Assembly (NCBI GenBank): GCA_016191785.1
Contig: JACPVJ010000055.1
Span: 1-64,000 of the forward strand
DNA from: Myxococcales bacterium
GTDB lineage: Bacteria; Myxococcota_A; Polyangia; Polyangiales; Polyangiaceae
Reading direction: 5' to 3'
DNA: 64,000 nt
In this document: positions 38,538 through 47,437 of the stretch, piece by piece
Numbering within the stretch: position 1 is the first letter of the stretch
Layout of the letters: every line of letters starts with the position of its first letter
The notes under the pieces: generated by a model
What the model was told of the DNA's origin: nothing
Database searches by the model: none
What the model saw: only the letters and a program-made list of their open reading frames with translations
Position numbers and translations under genes: made by a program

Positions 38538-39518
38538 TCAGCGCTGCTGCCGCTTCTTCTTCCGCTGTTCTTCCTTCTTCACCACCGCTGCAGCGCGCGC
38601 ATACAGCTTCTTCTCGGACGGCGCCCGCCCCGGCCGTGGCGCCTGCTCGGGGTGCGGCTCGTCGAAGCTCCCGGGCTCGTGCCCGAGCTCGAAGATCGTC
38701 ACCTCGCGCCGGCCTCGCTCGCCGATGCGCAGAGGCATGACCGAGGCGCCGACCCCGGCACCCACGTAGACCGCGCCGCCGGTGCCGGCCTGGCCGTTGC
38801 GCGCCCCGTACAGGCCGTGCACGTACTTGTGCCCGGCCAAGCGCCCGATGGCGAGCTCATGCAGGCGCGCGAGCGTGACCTGGCCGGCGTGGGTGTGCCC
38901 CGAGAGCACCAGCGGCACGCCGTGGGCCCAGAGCGCATCCGCCTCTTCCGCGATGTGCGAGAGGCCGATGGTCGGCACGTCGGGCGCGAGCCCGCGCACG
39001 GCTTCTTCCCACGACGCATGCCCGGTGTACGCGTCGTCGAGCCCCACGACCTGCAGCTTCTGCCCGCGGAAGGTGAGGATGGTGTGCTCGTTCGACAGCA
39101 CCTCGGCACCGCCACGTCTGAGCGCCTGTCGGACCTCTTCGGCGCCTGCCCAGTAGTCGTGGTTGCCGAGCACGCAGAGCACCGGGGCGTCGAAGCGCGA
39201 CACCAGCCACGAGAGCTGGTCGAGGTATAGCTGGCTGTGACAGACGAAGTCCCCGGTGATCACCACCACGTCGGGCTCTTCGCGGTTGGCGAGCTCGACC
39301 GCGGTCTCTTGGACGGCCTCGGGCGTGACCCGGCCCACGTGCAAGTCGGTCAGGTGGGCAATGCGCAGGTGGGACAGCGCACCGACGTGGGCACTGGGCC
39401 CGGCGAAGCGCCGCACGCGGAACTGCGGCGACAGCCTCTGCGCCTCGGGCGAGAGAGGCCGACGCGAACGTCGGTGGCCGTCGGTGTGCAGCCCCGCGGG
39501 CGAGTGCGCTTTCGACAC
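38538..39518 (-). CDS. Metallophosphoesterase
   Basis: 326 residues of the calcineurin-like phosphoesterase family, YkuE/YaeI-like: AHLTDLHVG, VVITGDFV, LGNHDYW, GLSHIAEE and LSGHTHAGQV supply the D-x-H, GD, GNHD, H and GHxH metal ligands. No clear signal peptide or TM segment in the N-terminus, which is Arg/Ser/Pro-rich. The last 30 residues are strongly basic (VKKEEQRKKKRQQR), suggesting binding to membrane or nucleic acid. Start is a GTG at 39518; the exact start is uncertain. Substrate unknown. Confidence 0.85.
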   Translation of the reverse strand: MSKAHSPAGLHTDGHRRSRRPLSPEAQRLSPQFRVRRFAGPSAHVGALSHLRIAHLTDLHVGRVTPEAVQETAVELANREEPDVVVITGDFVCHSQLYLDQLSWLVSRFDAPVLCVLGNHDYWAGAEEVRQALRRGGAEVLSNEHTILTFRGQKLQVVGLDDAYTGHASWEEAVRGLAPDVPTIGLSHIAEEADALWAHGVPLVLSGHTHAGQVTLARLHELAIGRLAGHKYVHGLYGARNGQAGTGGAVYVGAGVGASVMPLRIGERGRREVTIFELGHEPGSFDEPHPEQAPRPGRAPSEKKLYARAAAVVKKEEQRKKKRQQR

Positions 39519-39572
39519 GAACAGCCGCCAATGTAGCGCGGAGGCGGCGACAAACTCGCGCCGAATTTGCGA

Positions 39573-39866
39573 TCAGAAGCGGCCGCGCACGATCAGCTCG
39601 GCGCCGCCGGGGCGCCGGTGCACCCGTGCCTGCGACCACATCCGCTCCACGGCCAAGCTCAGCTCCTGCCCGGGCTCGGCGGCCTCTTTCTGAGCCGCAG
39701 CCTGCCGGCCCAGGTCGACGTGCGGCCCGGTGGCTCGCCAGCCCTCGAGCAGGGTCACCTCCAGCGCCGAGGCGCTGCGCGCGGCCGAGCCGCGACGCTC
39801 GGCCGCGGCGGGCTGGGTCACGCCCAGGCCCAGTGCCGCCACGACGATCACGAGTTCGAGCCGCAT
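39573..39866 (-). CDS. Small secreted hypothetical protein
   Basis: 97 residues with a good signal peptide (MRLELVIVVAALGLGVTQPAAA). The mature part is about 70 residues with no Cys and no motif I recognise; it contains EVTLLEGWRATG and a basic C-terminus AELIVRGRF. It lies alone on the strand between two unrelated minus-strand genes. The coding case rests on the signal peptide and the absence of a competing frame. Confidence 0.55.
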   Translation of the reverse strand: MRLELVIVVAALGLGVTQPAAAERRGSAARSASALEVTLLEGWRATGPHVDLGRQAAAQKEAAEPGQELSLAVERMWSQARVHRRPGGAELIVRGRF

Positions 39867-40000
39867 GTCTGCTCATGGTGCAGACACCGTGCCACCCCTG
39901 CCCTTGCACTCAGGTCCGCGAATTCACTGCGAGTGCGGCCCTGGCCGCGCGGGACCTGCTGCGGGGCCCGGCCTACAGCTGATGGTTCGAGCCCTCAGGG

Positions 40001-40516
40001 CTACTTGCCGAGCTTGCCGCTGATGTCCGACCCGAGCTTGTCGAGGTCATCCATCTTCTTCTTCTCGACGACAGTCGGCGCTTTCTTCTTGGGCGGGTCG
40101 TCGCTCGGTGCCTTCGCCGCCACCGGCGCAGGATCGCCGCCGCCCCCCGCGGGTGGTGCCGCTACGCCGCCCGCCGCCGGCTTGGACGCCTCTTCGGCCT
40201 TCTTCGCCTCTTCCGCGGCCTTCTTCTTGGTGTCCTCTTCAGCCTGCTTGGCGGCGACCGCCTCCAGGCTCTTGCGAGTGATCTCGATGTGACGCTTGCG
40301 CTCTTCCGGCGACATACCGGCAAACGGGTCCTCGACGCTCGACGCGGCCGCCGCGGTCGCCTTGGGCTTGCCGCCCATGCTCTTGAAGGCGATCACGCCG
40401 CCCACGAGCAGCACGGCCCCGATGATCCCGAACAGGACCAGCGGGTTGGACTTCTTCATCGGGATCGCATCGAGCGATGCGTCGGCAGCTTTGGAGCTCG
40501 GGTTCGGGGAGGCCAT
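40001..40516 (-). CDS. Single-pass membrane protein with Lys/Glu/Ala-rich coiled segment
   Basis: 171 residues. One hydrophobic segment (NPLVLFGIIGAVLLVGGVIAF) follows a short polar N-terminus. After it come DPFAGMSPEERKRHIEITRKSLEAVAAKQAEEDTKKK-type helical charged residues, a Gly/Pro/Ala linker, and a basic end (KKKAPTVVEKKKMDDLDKLG). Typical of small envelope-spanning or anchoring proteins; function unknown. The ATG at 40516 is the only good start. Confidence 0.72.
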   Translation of the reverse strand: MASPNPSSKAADASLDAIPMKKSNPLVLFGIIGAVLLVGGVIAFKSMGGKPKATAAAASSVEDPFAGMSPEERKRHIEITRKSLEAVAAKQAEEDTKKKAAEEAKKAEEASKPAAGGVAAPPAGGGGDPAPVAAKAPSDDPPKKKAPTVVEKKKMDDLDKLGSDISGKLGK

Positions 40517-40639
40517 GGGCTCCCAAAGAGTACGTGCTGACCGGAGCCCGGTCCAGCGCCGGAGTGCGCTTTGCCGCGCGCACGGCCTGCCCCCCGGGAC
40601 ACCCCGACAAACCTCGGGTTTCTCCGGGCTTACACGGCC

Positions 40640-42382
40640 TCACACGTTGTCCCAGGTGAACTTCTCGGCGTCGAACGCGTGGTCCGCCAAACCTTTGATC
40701 ACCTCGTCGTCGTTGATGTCGATCAGCCCGAACGCGTGCTTGACCCGACGCTCGACCTGGCCGCTGAACACCTTGAGGATGTCGACCTCTTTGGCGGCCT
40801 TCTCTGGGCCGAGCGCAGCCAGAGAGGCGTTCACCCGAGAGATCACGCACGCCAGCACGAACAGGTCGATCATGATGTTGGCGAGCCGGCGCGAGGCCAG
40901 CTGCTTGCCGATGATGTTGCGCCCGTGCTTGCGCAAGATCCGATCGACCGCAGCGGCCAGGTGGCGGGTCAGCTCTTCGAACACCGTGGTCGCCTCGTGC
41001 AGCTCCGGGCTGACCAAGGTGAAGCGGCTTCGCGCCCGGGGAATGCCCGTCACCAGGCTGGCCTGCTTGAGGGCGTACTGGCGCAGCACGCCGAAGCCCT
41101 TGATCGGGTCGTCGAAGATGCCGCGCACGCTCGACGACAGCTCCTTCAGCTGGCCGCCGACGTCGTTCATCGCCGTGAGGGCGATGAACAGGCGCAAGAT
41201 CTCGTTGGTCCCCTCGAAGATGCGATTGATGCGCGCGTCGCGGATCATGCGCTCGTAGGGGTATTCGCACATGTAGCCGTTGCCGCCGGCGATCTGCAGC
41301 GCCTCGTCGGCGGTGTGCCACAGCGCTTCGCTGGCGAAGACCTTGCTGATCGCGGCCTCCACCGCGTAGTCGTCGTAACCGCCGTCGATCAGCGCCGCGA
41401 CCATCTCGACCGCCGCCTCCGTGGCGTAGCAGTCGACGACCATTTGGCCGACCTTGAGCTTGATCATTCCGTACTCGCGGATCGCCTTGCCGAAGGTCTT
41501 GCGCTCGTTCGCGTACTTGGTCGAATGCTCGATCAGCTTCTTCATGGCGCCGATGGCGCCCCCGCCGAGCCCGGTGCGACCGTTGTTCAAGATCGCCATG
41601 GCGACCTTGAACCCCTTGTTCTCTTCGCCCAGCAGGTTCTCGTGAGGCACGCGCACGTTGTCGAAGTGCACCGTCGTGGTCGAGCTGGCCCGAAGACCCA
41701 TCTTGTCCTCGTGGGTGCCCACGGTGACCCCGGGCAGGTCACGGGTGACGATGAAGGCGGTGATGTGCGGCTTGCCCTCGAGCTCACCCGTCCGGGCGAA
41801 CACGGTGAAGAAGTCCGCGATTCCGCCGTTGGTGATCCACAGCTTGTTCCCGTTCAGCACCCAGGCGTCGCCGTCGCGCTCGGCCCGCGTCTTGAGCGCC
41901 GCCGCGTCCGAGCCGGCCCCCGCCTCGGTCAGGGCGAAGGCCGCGATCATCTCGCCGGTGGCCAGCTTGGGCAGGTAGCGCTGCTTCTGCTCGGGCGTAC
42001 CGAACAAGAGCAGACCCCGCATGCCGATCGAGCTGTGAGCACCCACCGTCACGGCCACCGAGGCGTCGTACTTCGCGATCTCTTGCAGCGTGCGAGCGTA
42101 CGACGCGCTCTTGAAGCCCATGCCCCCGTACTCTTCGGGGATGACCAGGCCGAACAGGCCGAACGCCTTGAGCTCGTCCACGAACTCCGGAGGCATCTCG
42201 CCGGCGCGGTCCCACTTGCGAAAGTCCTCGGTGCGCGGCCCGAGCAGCTGCTTGACCGAGTCGATCACGCCGTGCAGCGTCTCTTTCTGCTCCGTGGCCA
42301 TGACCGGGTAAGGGATCAGGACCTGCTCTTCGATGATGCCCATGCACAGGGAGCTCATGAAGCTGACGCTGGTGTCGACCAT
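40640..42382 (-). CDS. Acyl-CoA dehydrogenase, long-chain (VLCAD/ACAD9-like)
   Basis: 580-residue FAD enzyme that forms the trans-2 double bond of acyl-CoA in beta-oxidation. Residues 1-40 (SVSFMSSLCMGIIEEQVLIPYP) are the leader found in very-long-chain-type enzymes and fix the start at 42382. FAD and substrate marks: AFALTEAGAGSDAAAL, WITNGG, GYDDYAVEAAISKV, GGNGYMCEYPYERMIRDARI. The catalytic Glu is in RIFEGTNEILRLFIAL, as in VLCAD. A C-terminal domain of about 150 residues, also VLCAD-like, follows. Probably cytoplasmic, for fatty-acid use. Confidence 0.93.
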   Translation of the reverse strand: MVDTSVSFMSSLCMGIIEEQVLIPYPVMATEQKETLHGVIDSVKQLLGPRTEDFRKWDRAGEMPPEFVDELKAFGLFGLVIPEEYGGMGFKSASYARTLQEIAKYDASVAVTVGAHSSIGMRGLLLFGTPEQKQRYLPKLATGEMIAAFALTEAGAGSDAAALKTRAERDGDAWVLNGNKLWITNGGIADFFTVFARTGELEGKPHITAFIVTRDLPGVTVGTHEDKMGLRASSTTTVHFDNVRVPHENLLGEENKGFKVAMAILNNGRTGLGGGAIGAMKKLIEHSTKYANERKTFGKAIREYGMIKLKVGQMVVDCYATEAAVEMVAALIDGGYDDYAVEAAISKVFASEALWHTADEALQIAGGNGYMCEYPYERMIRDARINRIFEGTNEILRLFIALTAMNDVGGQLKELSSSVRGIFDDPIKGFGVLRQYALKQASLVTGIPRARSRFTLVSPELHEATTVFEELTRHLAAAVDRILRKHGRNIIGKQLASRRLANIMIDLFVLACVISRVNASLAALGPEKAAKEVDILKVFSGQVERRVKHAFGLIDINDDEVIKGLADHAFDAEKFTWDNV

Positions 42383-42492
42383 GCCGATCGAGTACCAAAG
42401 CCCCGCCCCCTCGGCGACCCTTTTGACCCGAGCCTGCGATCCGCTTCGGGTTTGCGTGGCGCCCTCGGCGACAGTATGAGAGCGCGGCCCCG

Positions 42493-43425
42493 ATGCCCTG
42501 CCCCGCCCACGCGCTTCGCACCGTGACCCCGGCGCTGTTCTTCGTCGCGCTCGGAGCGCCGAGCTGCAAGTCGAGTCAGGCGTCCGACGCGGCGCCGACG
42601 ACCACGGCCAGCGCGGCCCCGCCCGCTGCGACGGTGGCGTCCGGCCAGCCCGACGCCGCCGAGCCGGTGGATGCCGGAGCGTCGGTCCAGCCGCCGCCCG
42701 CTCGCACCGAAGGGTGCGACGACGGCATGGTCCGGGTCGAGGGCGAGTACTGCCCGGCGGTGATGCAGGACTGCATCGAGCACCACCCGGAGTACAAGTC
42801 GCGCAAGGGCGAGAAGACGGTCAGCGAGCGGTGCATGAAGTACAAGCAGCCGTCGACCTGCGTGTCGAAAGAGCGGAAGCACCTGTCGTACTGCGTCGAC
42901 CGCTACGAGTGGCCGAACAAGGTCGGCGAGCTGCCGCGCGTCTTGACCTCTTGGCTCGAGGCCAAGGCGCTCTGCGAGAAGGCCGGGAAGCGACTGTGCA
43001 CCGAGGACGAGTTCAACTTCGCCTGCGAGGGGCCAGAGATGCTGCCCTATGCCACGGGTTACGTTCGAGAGCCGTCCAAGTGCAACATCGACAAGCCGTA
43101 CGTGCAGCCCGATCAGTCACGGCAGATGGCCACGTACGACAAGTGCCCCACGAACGAGTTCTGCAACTCGGAGATGAAGCGCCTCGACCAGCGCCACGCC
43201 ATCGGCGAAAAGCAGAGCTGCGTCTCGTGGGCAGGGGTCGTCGACATCAACGGCAACGTCAACGAGTGGGTGGAGATCCCCGGAGAGAAGCACCCGAACC
43301 GCAGCGGGCTCAAGGGAGGCTGGTGGGGGCCGGTGCGTAGCCGTTGTCGCCCGACCGTCACCTTCCACAAGGAGTTCGACTACGGGTACGAGGCCGGCTT
43401 CCGCTGCTGCAAGGACGCGAAGTAG
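42493..43425 (+). CDS. FGE/SUMF1-fold lipoprotein (paralogue 2)
   Basis: 310 residues: signal with lipobox-like GAPSC, an Ala/Pro/Thr linker, then the FGE-like domain. CDDGMVRVEGEYCP, SYCVDRYEWPNK, ALCEKAGKRLCTEDEFNFACEGP, DINGNVNEWVE and AGFRCCKD match paralogues 1 and 3 block for block. The first active-site Cys of true FGEs is absent (KGGWWGPVRSRC). An insert carries extra Cys (MQDCIEHHPEY, SERCMKYKQPSTC). Ends back-to-back with the four-haem cytochrome gene, zero bases apart. Function probably binding rather than catalysis. Confidence 0.87.
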   Translation: MPCPAHALRTVTPALFFVALGAPSCKSSQASDAAPTTTASAAPPAATVASGQPDAAEPVDAGASVQPPPARTEGCDDGMVRVEGEYCPAVMQDCIEHHPEYKSRKGEKTVSERCMKYKQPSTCVSKERKHLSYCVDRYEWPNKVGELPRVLTSWLEAKALCEKAGKRLCTEDEFNFACEGPEMLPYATGYVREPSKCNIDKPYVQPDQSRQMATYDKCPTNEFCNSEMKRLDQRHAIGEKQSCVSWAGVVDINGNVNEWVEIPGEKHPNRSGLKGGWWGPVRSRCRPTVTFHKEFDYGYEAGFRCCKDAK

Positions 43426-44691
43426 CTACTGCGGTCGGCCCTGGGCCACCCAGCTCTCGACGATCTGGACCTGCTCGGCGGTCAAGGCGGGGAGGCCCAG
43501 GGGCATCCCTCGGGCCTCCGGATCGATCTCGCCGGCCTCTTCCTTCTGGCGTGCGAGGAGCGCCGCGACCAAGAGCGGCGTGCCATCCTTGGTCTTGGTG
43601 AAGACACTCATGCGCTCGCCCTTGAGGTCGAGCAGCCCACCGTTGGTGCTCTCGTAAGTCGAGAAATCGAGCTTGCGGGGGATGAACCCGAAGCCACCGG
43701 TCATCCCCGGCCCCCCGTCGCCCCGGGCGATGTCGGGGTTGGTGTGGCAGTGCCGGCAGGTCTTCTGCAAGACCTCGCGGTCCACGTCCTCGAAGGTCAC
43801 TTTGCGCTCGAGCACCGGGAGCCGCGCGGGGACGGGCTTCTTGGCGAGGGGCTCGAGCTTGGCACCGAGCAGATAGGCCGCCGCGTCTTTCGCCTCTTTC
43901 TCGGTGAGACCCAGCTTGGGCATGAGCGTGCCTGGCTTGACCTTGGCCGGGTCTTCGAGCCAGCGCCAGAGCTTGCCGAACGTCGTTCGGTCGCGGGTGA
44001 AGCGCAGGTCCGGCGCGAGCTCGATGCCGTCGTTGCCCTTCTGCCACGGCGTCGAGAGTGTGGGCTTCATCGGCAGATCGGGCACGCCCGAGAACGCGTG
44101 GCAAGTGCCGCAGGCCTTCGTCTCGAGCACCTGGCGCCCGGCGGTCGCGTCGCCGCTCGGCGGCTCGGCGGCGGTCTTCGCCCCCCGGGTCAGGTACGCC
44201 GCCACGTCGGCGGCCTCTTGTTCACTGATGCGCAGGCGCGGCATGGTCGAGACCATGTTCGGGCGCAGCTTGTGCGGCCGGAGAACGAACGCGGCGACGA
44301 ACGCCGGCTCGAGGCGCTCACCGGCGTTCTCGAAGCTCGGGGCGTTCAGGTAGTGGACGACGGTCTTCTTCCACTTGGCGATCTTGTCGGGCTTCGCCTT
44401 GAACTTGTCCGCCCAGATGTCCTGGTGACAAGTCACGCAGTGCTTCTCCAAAGGTGCGGAGGCGACGCCAGTTCCGTCGTGGCATCGACTGCACTCGAAC
44501 TTCTCCACCAGTGACCGACCGCGTTCCGTGTCACCGGCCAGGTGCACGGGGGCGGGCGGGGTCGTCGACGGCGCGGCTGAGGCAGAGCTCACGGTCGATG
44601 ATGCCTCGGGGCGCGCGCGCCCCTCGGGCTTCTTGCAGCCGGTGACGAGCAGCGAGCCGAGCGCCAGCGCGAGGACCAGAGGGCGGGTCAT
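43426..44691 (-). CDS. Four-haem cytochrome c lipoprotein
   Basis: 421 residues. Signal ends LLVTGC, so probably a lipid-anchored periplasmic or surface electron carrier. Four CxxCH haem sites: C67-H71, C85-H89, C194-H198 and C312-H316. Possible distal Met ligands are in STMPRL and GTLMPKL, each in a class-I-cytochrome-like context; sites one and two may be bis-His or paired. ASSTVSSAS linker near the start. Two class-I-like domains plus extra sites are like electron-transfer proteins for external acceptors, but no oxidase or partner is in the window. GGAGG precedes the ATG at 44691. Confidence 0.9.
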   Translation of the reverse strand: MTRPLVLALALGSLLVTGCKKPEGRARPEASSTVSSASAAPSTTPPAPVHLAGDTERGRSLVEKFECSRCHDGTGVASAPLEKHCVTCHQDIWADKFKAKPDKIAKWKKTVVHYLNAPSFENAGERLEPAFVAAFVLRPHKLRPNMVSTMPRLRISEQEAADVAAYLTRGAKTAAEPPSGDATAGRQVLETKACGTCHAFSGVPDLPMKPTLSTPWQKGNDGIELAPDLRFTRDRTTFGKLWRWLEDPAKVKPGTLMPKLGLTEKEAKDAAAYLLGAKLEPLAKKPVPARLPVLERKVTFEDVDREVLQKTCRHCHTNPDIARGDGGPGMTGGFGFIPRKLDFSTYESTNGGLLDLKGERMSVFTKTKDGTPLLVAALLARQKEEAGEIDPEARGMPLGLPALTAEQVQIVESWVAQGRPQ

Positions 44692-44735
44692 GGGACCTCC
44701 GAGTCAACTCCCGCTGGCGCGGAGCTTCAAGCCGC

Positions 44736-45401
44736 TCAGGCCGAGGCGCGACAGACGTTGGCGGACTTGGCCATCGACTCGCAGCGCTTGAGCGCCAGCT
44801 TCTGGCCTTCGCTGTCGCCCGCTGCGCTGCGCAGGTCGGCGAGCGCGGCGTACGCTTCGGGGGTCGCGATCAGGTCCTTCTCGGCCAGCTTCTCGAGCAT
44901 GGCCTTGGCTTCGCCGCGGTGCTTCTCGACCTTGGCCAGGGCCTCGGCGAGGTCACTCTGGACCGCCGCGTCGTCCTTCTTGATGTCGTTCAGCTTGCGG
45001 AGCGCAGCCACCGACCACTCGAGGTTGGTCGCCTTGTCCTTGTCGCTCTTGCCGATCCAGGTCCCTTGCACGTACGACGGAAGCTCCTTGTCGATGGGGA
45101 GCGCGCCGTTGTTGCGCGCGACCGACAGGGCCAGGATGCGCTGGGCACGCGCGACGAGCGTGCCGTCCTTCTTGGCCTTGAGATCCTTCACGTGGGGCAT
45201 CATGCGGATGATCATCGCCGCCGCCGCCGCGTGCTCGCCCTTCTTCAGGACCTTCTCGGCGCGGGCAATGCCCTCGGGGCGGTGATCGATCTCGACCGCG
45301 GGCACCCACTCACCGCCGCAGGCCTTCGCATCGCTCGCCACCGAGCCGACCGCCGCGAACGCCGAAACCGCAACCATCATCACTGCACCGAGCTTCTTCA
45401 T
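44736..45401 (-). CDS. Secreted helical-repeat protein of unknown function
   Basis: 221 residues. Signal peptide MKKLGAVMMVAVSAFAAVGSVASDAKAC; the mature part is nearly all helical, with TPR-like pairs (EKVLKKGEHAAAAAMIIRMMP, AQRILALSVARNNG, LEWSVAALRKLN, PEAYAALADLRSAAGDSEGQKLALKRC). Probably a TPR-type periplasmic protein. A strong AGGAGG site lies upstream. Its promoter shares the 318-base region with the FGE-like gene at 45720 on the other strand. Confidence 0.8.
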   Translation of the reverse strand: MKKLGAVMMVAVSAFAAVGSVASDAKACGGEWVPAVEIDHRPEGIARAEKVLKKGEHAAAAAMIIRMMPHVKDLKAKKDGTLVARAQRILALSVARNNGALPIDKELPSYVQGTWIGKSDKDKATNLEWSVAALRKLNDIKKDDAAVQSDLAEALAKVEKHRGEAKAMLEKLAEKDLIATPEAYAALADLRSAAGDSEGQKLALKRCESMAKSANVCRASA

Positions 45402-45719
45402 GACCCTTTATCTCCTCCTACGACCGTTCTCACCGACTGGGGCCGGCTCCGCTTCTTCGTGCCGACCGCTCCGACTGTGACCGCCTGTTTCTGTGAAGGT
45501 TCCCTTTGCAACTGCCAGACCAACCTCTGAACGGCGAAACGCTGCGTTTCTTTCACCCCCGCCGTGGGCAGCGGGCCACATCCCCTGTGTCGTCCCGAGG
45601 TCGCCGGTTCCGACCGTCCGAGCGGGGGGAAGCTTGGGTGCGCCCCCGCCGTATCAAGCCGGCCTCGCCTGCCAAAAACCCTTCCCGTCCGCGGGGGTCG
45701 CTCGTAAAAGGGGGCCGCC
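45402..45719. other. Divergent promoter region, no gene seen
   Basis: Holds the leaders of two divergent genes. It carries a perfect palindrome at 45536-45550 and a stretch with relatively high T/A content (tgtttctgtgaaggttccctttgcaac). The open frames in this part have poor codon use and no ribosome site. Confidence 0.55.
45536..45550. promoter_or_regulatory. Perfect 15-base palindrome GAAACGC-T-GCGTTTC
   Basis: Seven-base arms around a single central T, placed midway between the divergent genes at 45401 and 45720. It has the form of a repressor or activator operator able to act on both promoters. No second copy was noticed in the window. Confidence 0.5.
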
Positions 45720-46898
45720 ATGCGCGTCGCTCCCCTGCTCGCTTTCGCCGGCCTCGCTGCCTTCGTCGCGTGCGCGACGGTCCCGCCTGCCGAGCCCGAA
45801 ACCGGGGGTTCGAGCCTGGTGGGGCCCGGCGCACCTACATCGGCGCCCGACGCCAGTGTGACGTCACACCCGGACGGAACCGTTACGCCCGAGGCCCCGC
45901 CTGTGACGGACGCCGGGGCGCCGGATGCCGCGCCGAGTCAGGCCGCGGACGAGGGCGCCTGCCCGGCCGGGATGAAGCTGGTCAGCGGCGAGTACTGCAC
46001 CGACGTCGACTACAAGTGCGAGAAGAGCTGGTACGCCAAGTGGAACAAGAAGACCGTCTGCGAACGCTTCGAAGAAAAGAGCGTGTGCGTCGGCGAGAAG
46101 GTCAAAAAGCGCTACTGCGTCGACACCTACGAGTGGCCCAACCAGAAGGGCGTCCGCCCCGAGGTGATGAACCGCTTCCACCAGGCGCAGCTCAAGTGCG
46201 CCGCTGTCGGCAAGCGCATGTGCACCGAGAGCGAGTGGAACATGGCCTGCGAGGGCCCGAGCATGAAACCCTATCCCCAGGGGTACGTGCGGGACTCTTC
46301 CCAGTGCAACGGGGACCACAAGTGGGACAACCCGGACATGAAGAAGGTCGCCCAGCGCGATCCGAAGGAGCTGGCTCGGCTCTGGAAGGGCGTGCCGAGC
46401 GGCAGCCAACCGAACTGTGTGAGCGACTATGGGGTCGCAGACATGCCGGGGAACACCGACGAGGTGGTGGCGAGTGAGCACCACACGCAGAGCGACTTCC
46501 GCGGCAAGTTCGACAGCGTGCACACCGGCGGCCCCTGGTACGAAGGCGTGCGCAACCAGTGCCGCCCGAAGGTCTACACCCACGACGAGGGCTTCTACTA
46601 TTACTTCTTGAGCTTCCGCTGTTGCGCCGAGGCCGACGGCAAGCCCACCGATCCGCGCACGCCCCGGCAGATCAAAGAGAAGTGGACCGTGGACAAGGTC
46701 GAGAAGCTCGCCGGCTGGACCGTGGCGCAGGTCAAGGAGAAGCTCGAGCTGAAGAAGCAGGGCAAGTGCGCCTGCGCGGACAAGGACACGAACTGCAAGA
46801 CGCTGTGCGGCACGCTGCTCGGTCCGAACGCCAAGGACTCTGTGGTGGGCGAGAAGCGCGGTGAGTTCGGCAGCGCAGGCAAGGGCCAGGGGAAGTGA
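45720..46898 (+). CDS. FGE/SUMF1-fold lipoprotein (paralogue 3)
   Basis: 392 residues. Signal ends FVAC; an Ala/Pro/Asp linker follows, then the FGE-like domain (ACPAGMKLVSGEYCTD, RYCVDTYEWPNQKG, KCAAVGKRMCTESEWNMACEGP, GVADMPGNTDEVV, LSFRCCAEADG). The catalytic Cys pair is again incomplete (GGPWYEGVRNQC). Unlike the others it has a C-terminal extension of about 85 residues, helical and charged, with a Cys cluster CACADKDTNCKTLC. GTGA overlap with the asparaginase gene suggests coupled translation. Confidence 0.86.
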   Translation: MRVAPLLAFAGLAAFVACATVPPAEPETGGSSLVGPGAPTSAPDASVTSHPDGTVTPEAPPVTDAGAPDAAPSQAADEGACPAGMKLVSGEYCTDVDYKCEKSWYAKWNKKTVCERFEEKSVCVGEKVKKRYCVDTYEWPNQKGVRPEVMNRFHQAQLKCAAVGKRMCTESEWNMACEGPSMKPYPQGYVRDSSQCNGDHKWDNPDMKKVAQRDPKELARLWKGVPSGSQPNCVSDYGVADMPGNTDEVVASEHHTQSDFRGKFDSVHTGGPWYEGVRNQCRPKVYTHDEGFYYYFLSFRCCAEADGKPTDPRTPRQIKEKWTVDKVEKLAGWTVAQVKEKLELKKQGKCACADKDTNCKTLCGTLLGPNAKDSVVGEKRGEFGSAGKGQGK

Positions 46899-47434
46899 CT
46901 CGTACCCCACGTGACCGGTGGGAGGGGCCGCTTCGCGTCGCCATCCTGACCACCGGCGGCACCATCGAGAAGACCTACGACGAGACCGACGGCAGCCTGC
47001 GGAACGTGCGCTCGGTGCTCGACCGCCTGCTCGACGAGCTGCGCCTGCCGGACCTGCAGGTCACGCACGTGCCGGTGATGAACAAGGACTCGCTGGACAT
47101 GACCCCGGCGGACAGGGACGAGATCCTCGCCCAGGTGCGCGATGCAGTCGCGCACTACGACGCCGTCTTGGTGATCCACGGCACCGACACCCTGGCCGAG
47201 ACGGGGGAGCACCTCGCGACGAGCCTGCCGGGGCTCGCCGTGCCCGTCGTGCTGACGGGCGCCATGCGGCCGTTCGAGTTCCGCGACTCGGATGCGCTGC
47301 AGAACGTGAACGAGTCGCTGCTCGCGGCGCGCCTGCTCGCGCCCGGCGTCTATGTCGTGATGCACGGCCGCGCGCTGGCGTTCCCTGGCGTCACCAAGAA
47401 CCGCGAGCGGCGCACGTTCACCCGCTCGGGCTGA
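46895..47434 (+). CDS. Minimal asparaginase-like amidohydrolase (N-terminal domain only)
   Basis: 179 residues versus about 330 for classical asparaginases. The N-terminal catalytic domain is complete: TTGGTIEKTY with T23 as nucleophile, IHGTDTLAET with T97 and D98, TGAMRP, and VTKN with K168, the equivalent of the Lys of the second triad. The C-terminal domain is missing, as in a known family of short asparaginase-like proteins, so it may dimerise or use another amide. The GTG start overlaps the TGA of the FGE-like lipoprotein gene. There is no signal peptide. Confidence 0.85.
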   Translation: MTRTPRDRWEGPLRVAILTTGGTIEKTYDETDGSLRNVRSVLDRLLDELRLPDLQVTHVPVMNKDSLDMTPADRDEILAQVRDAVAHYDAVLVIHGTDTLAETGEHLATSLPGLAVPVVLTGAMRPFEFRDSDALQNVNESLLAARLLAPGVYVVMHGRALAFPGVTKNRERRTFTRSG

Positions 47435-47437
47435 GGG

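Noticed and set aside
45398..45721. Minus-strand open frame of 107 codons in the divergent promoter region
   Set aside because: It overlaps two clear ribosome sites and has poor codon use; no family resemblance.
42493..46898. Possible sulfatase-activating system based on SUMF1-like genes
   Set aside because: The first active-site Cys is missing in each and no sulfatase gene is in the window.
46895..47434. Truncated asparaginase as pseudogene
   Set aside because: All catalytic residues are kept and short asparaginase-like proteins are a known family.
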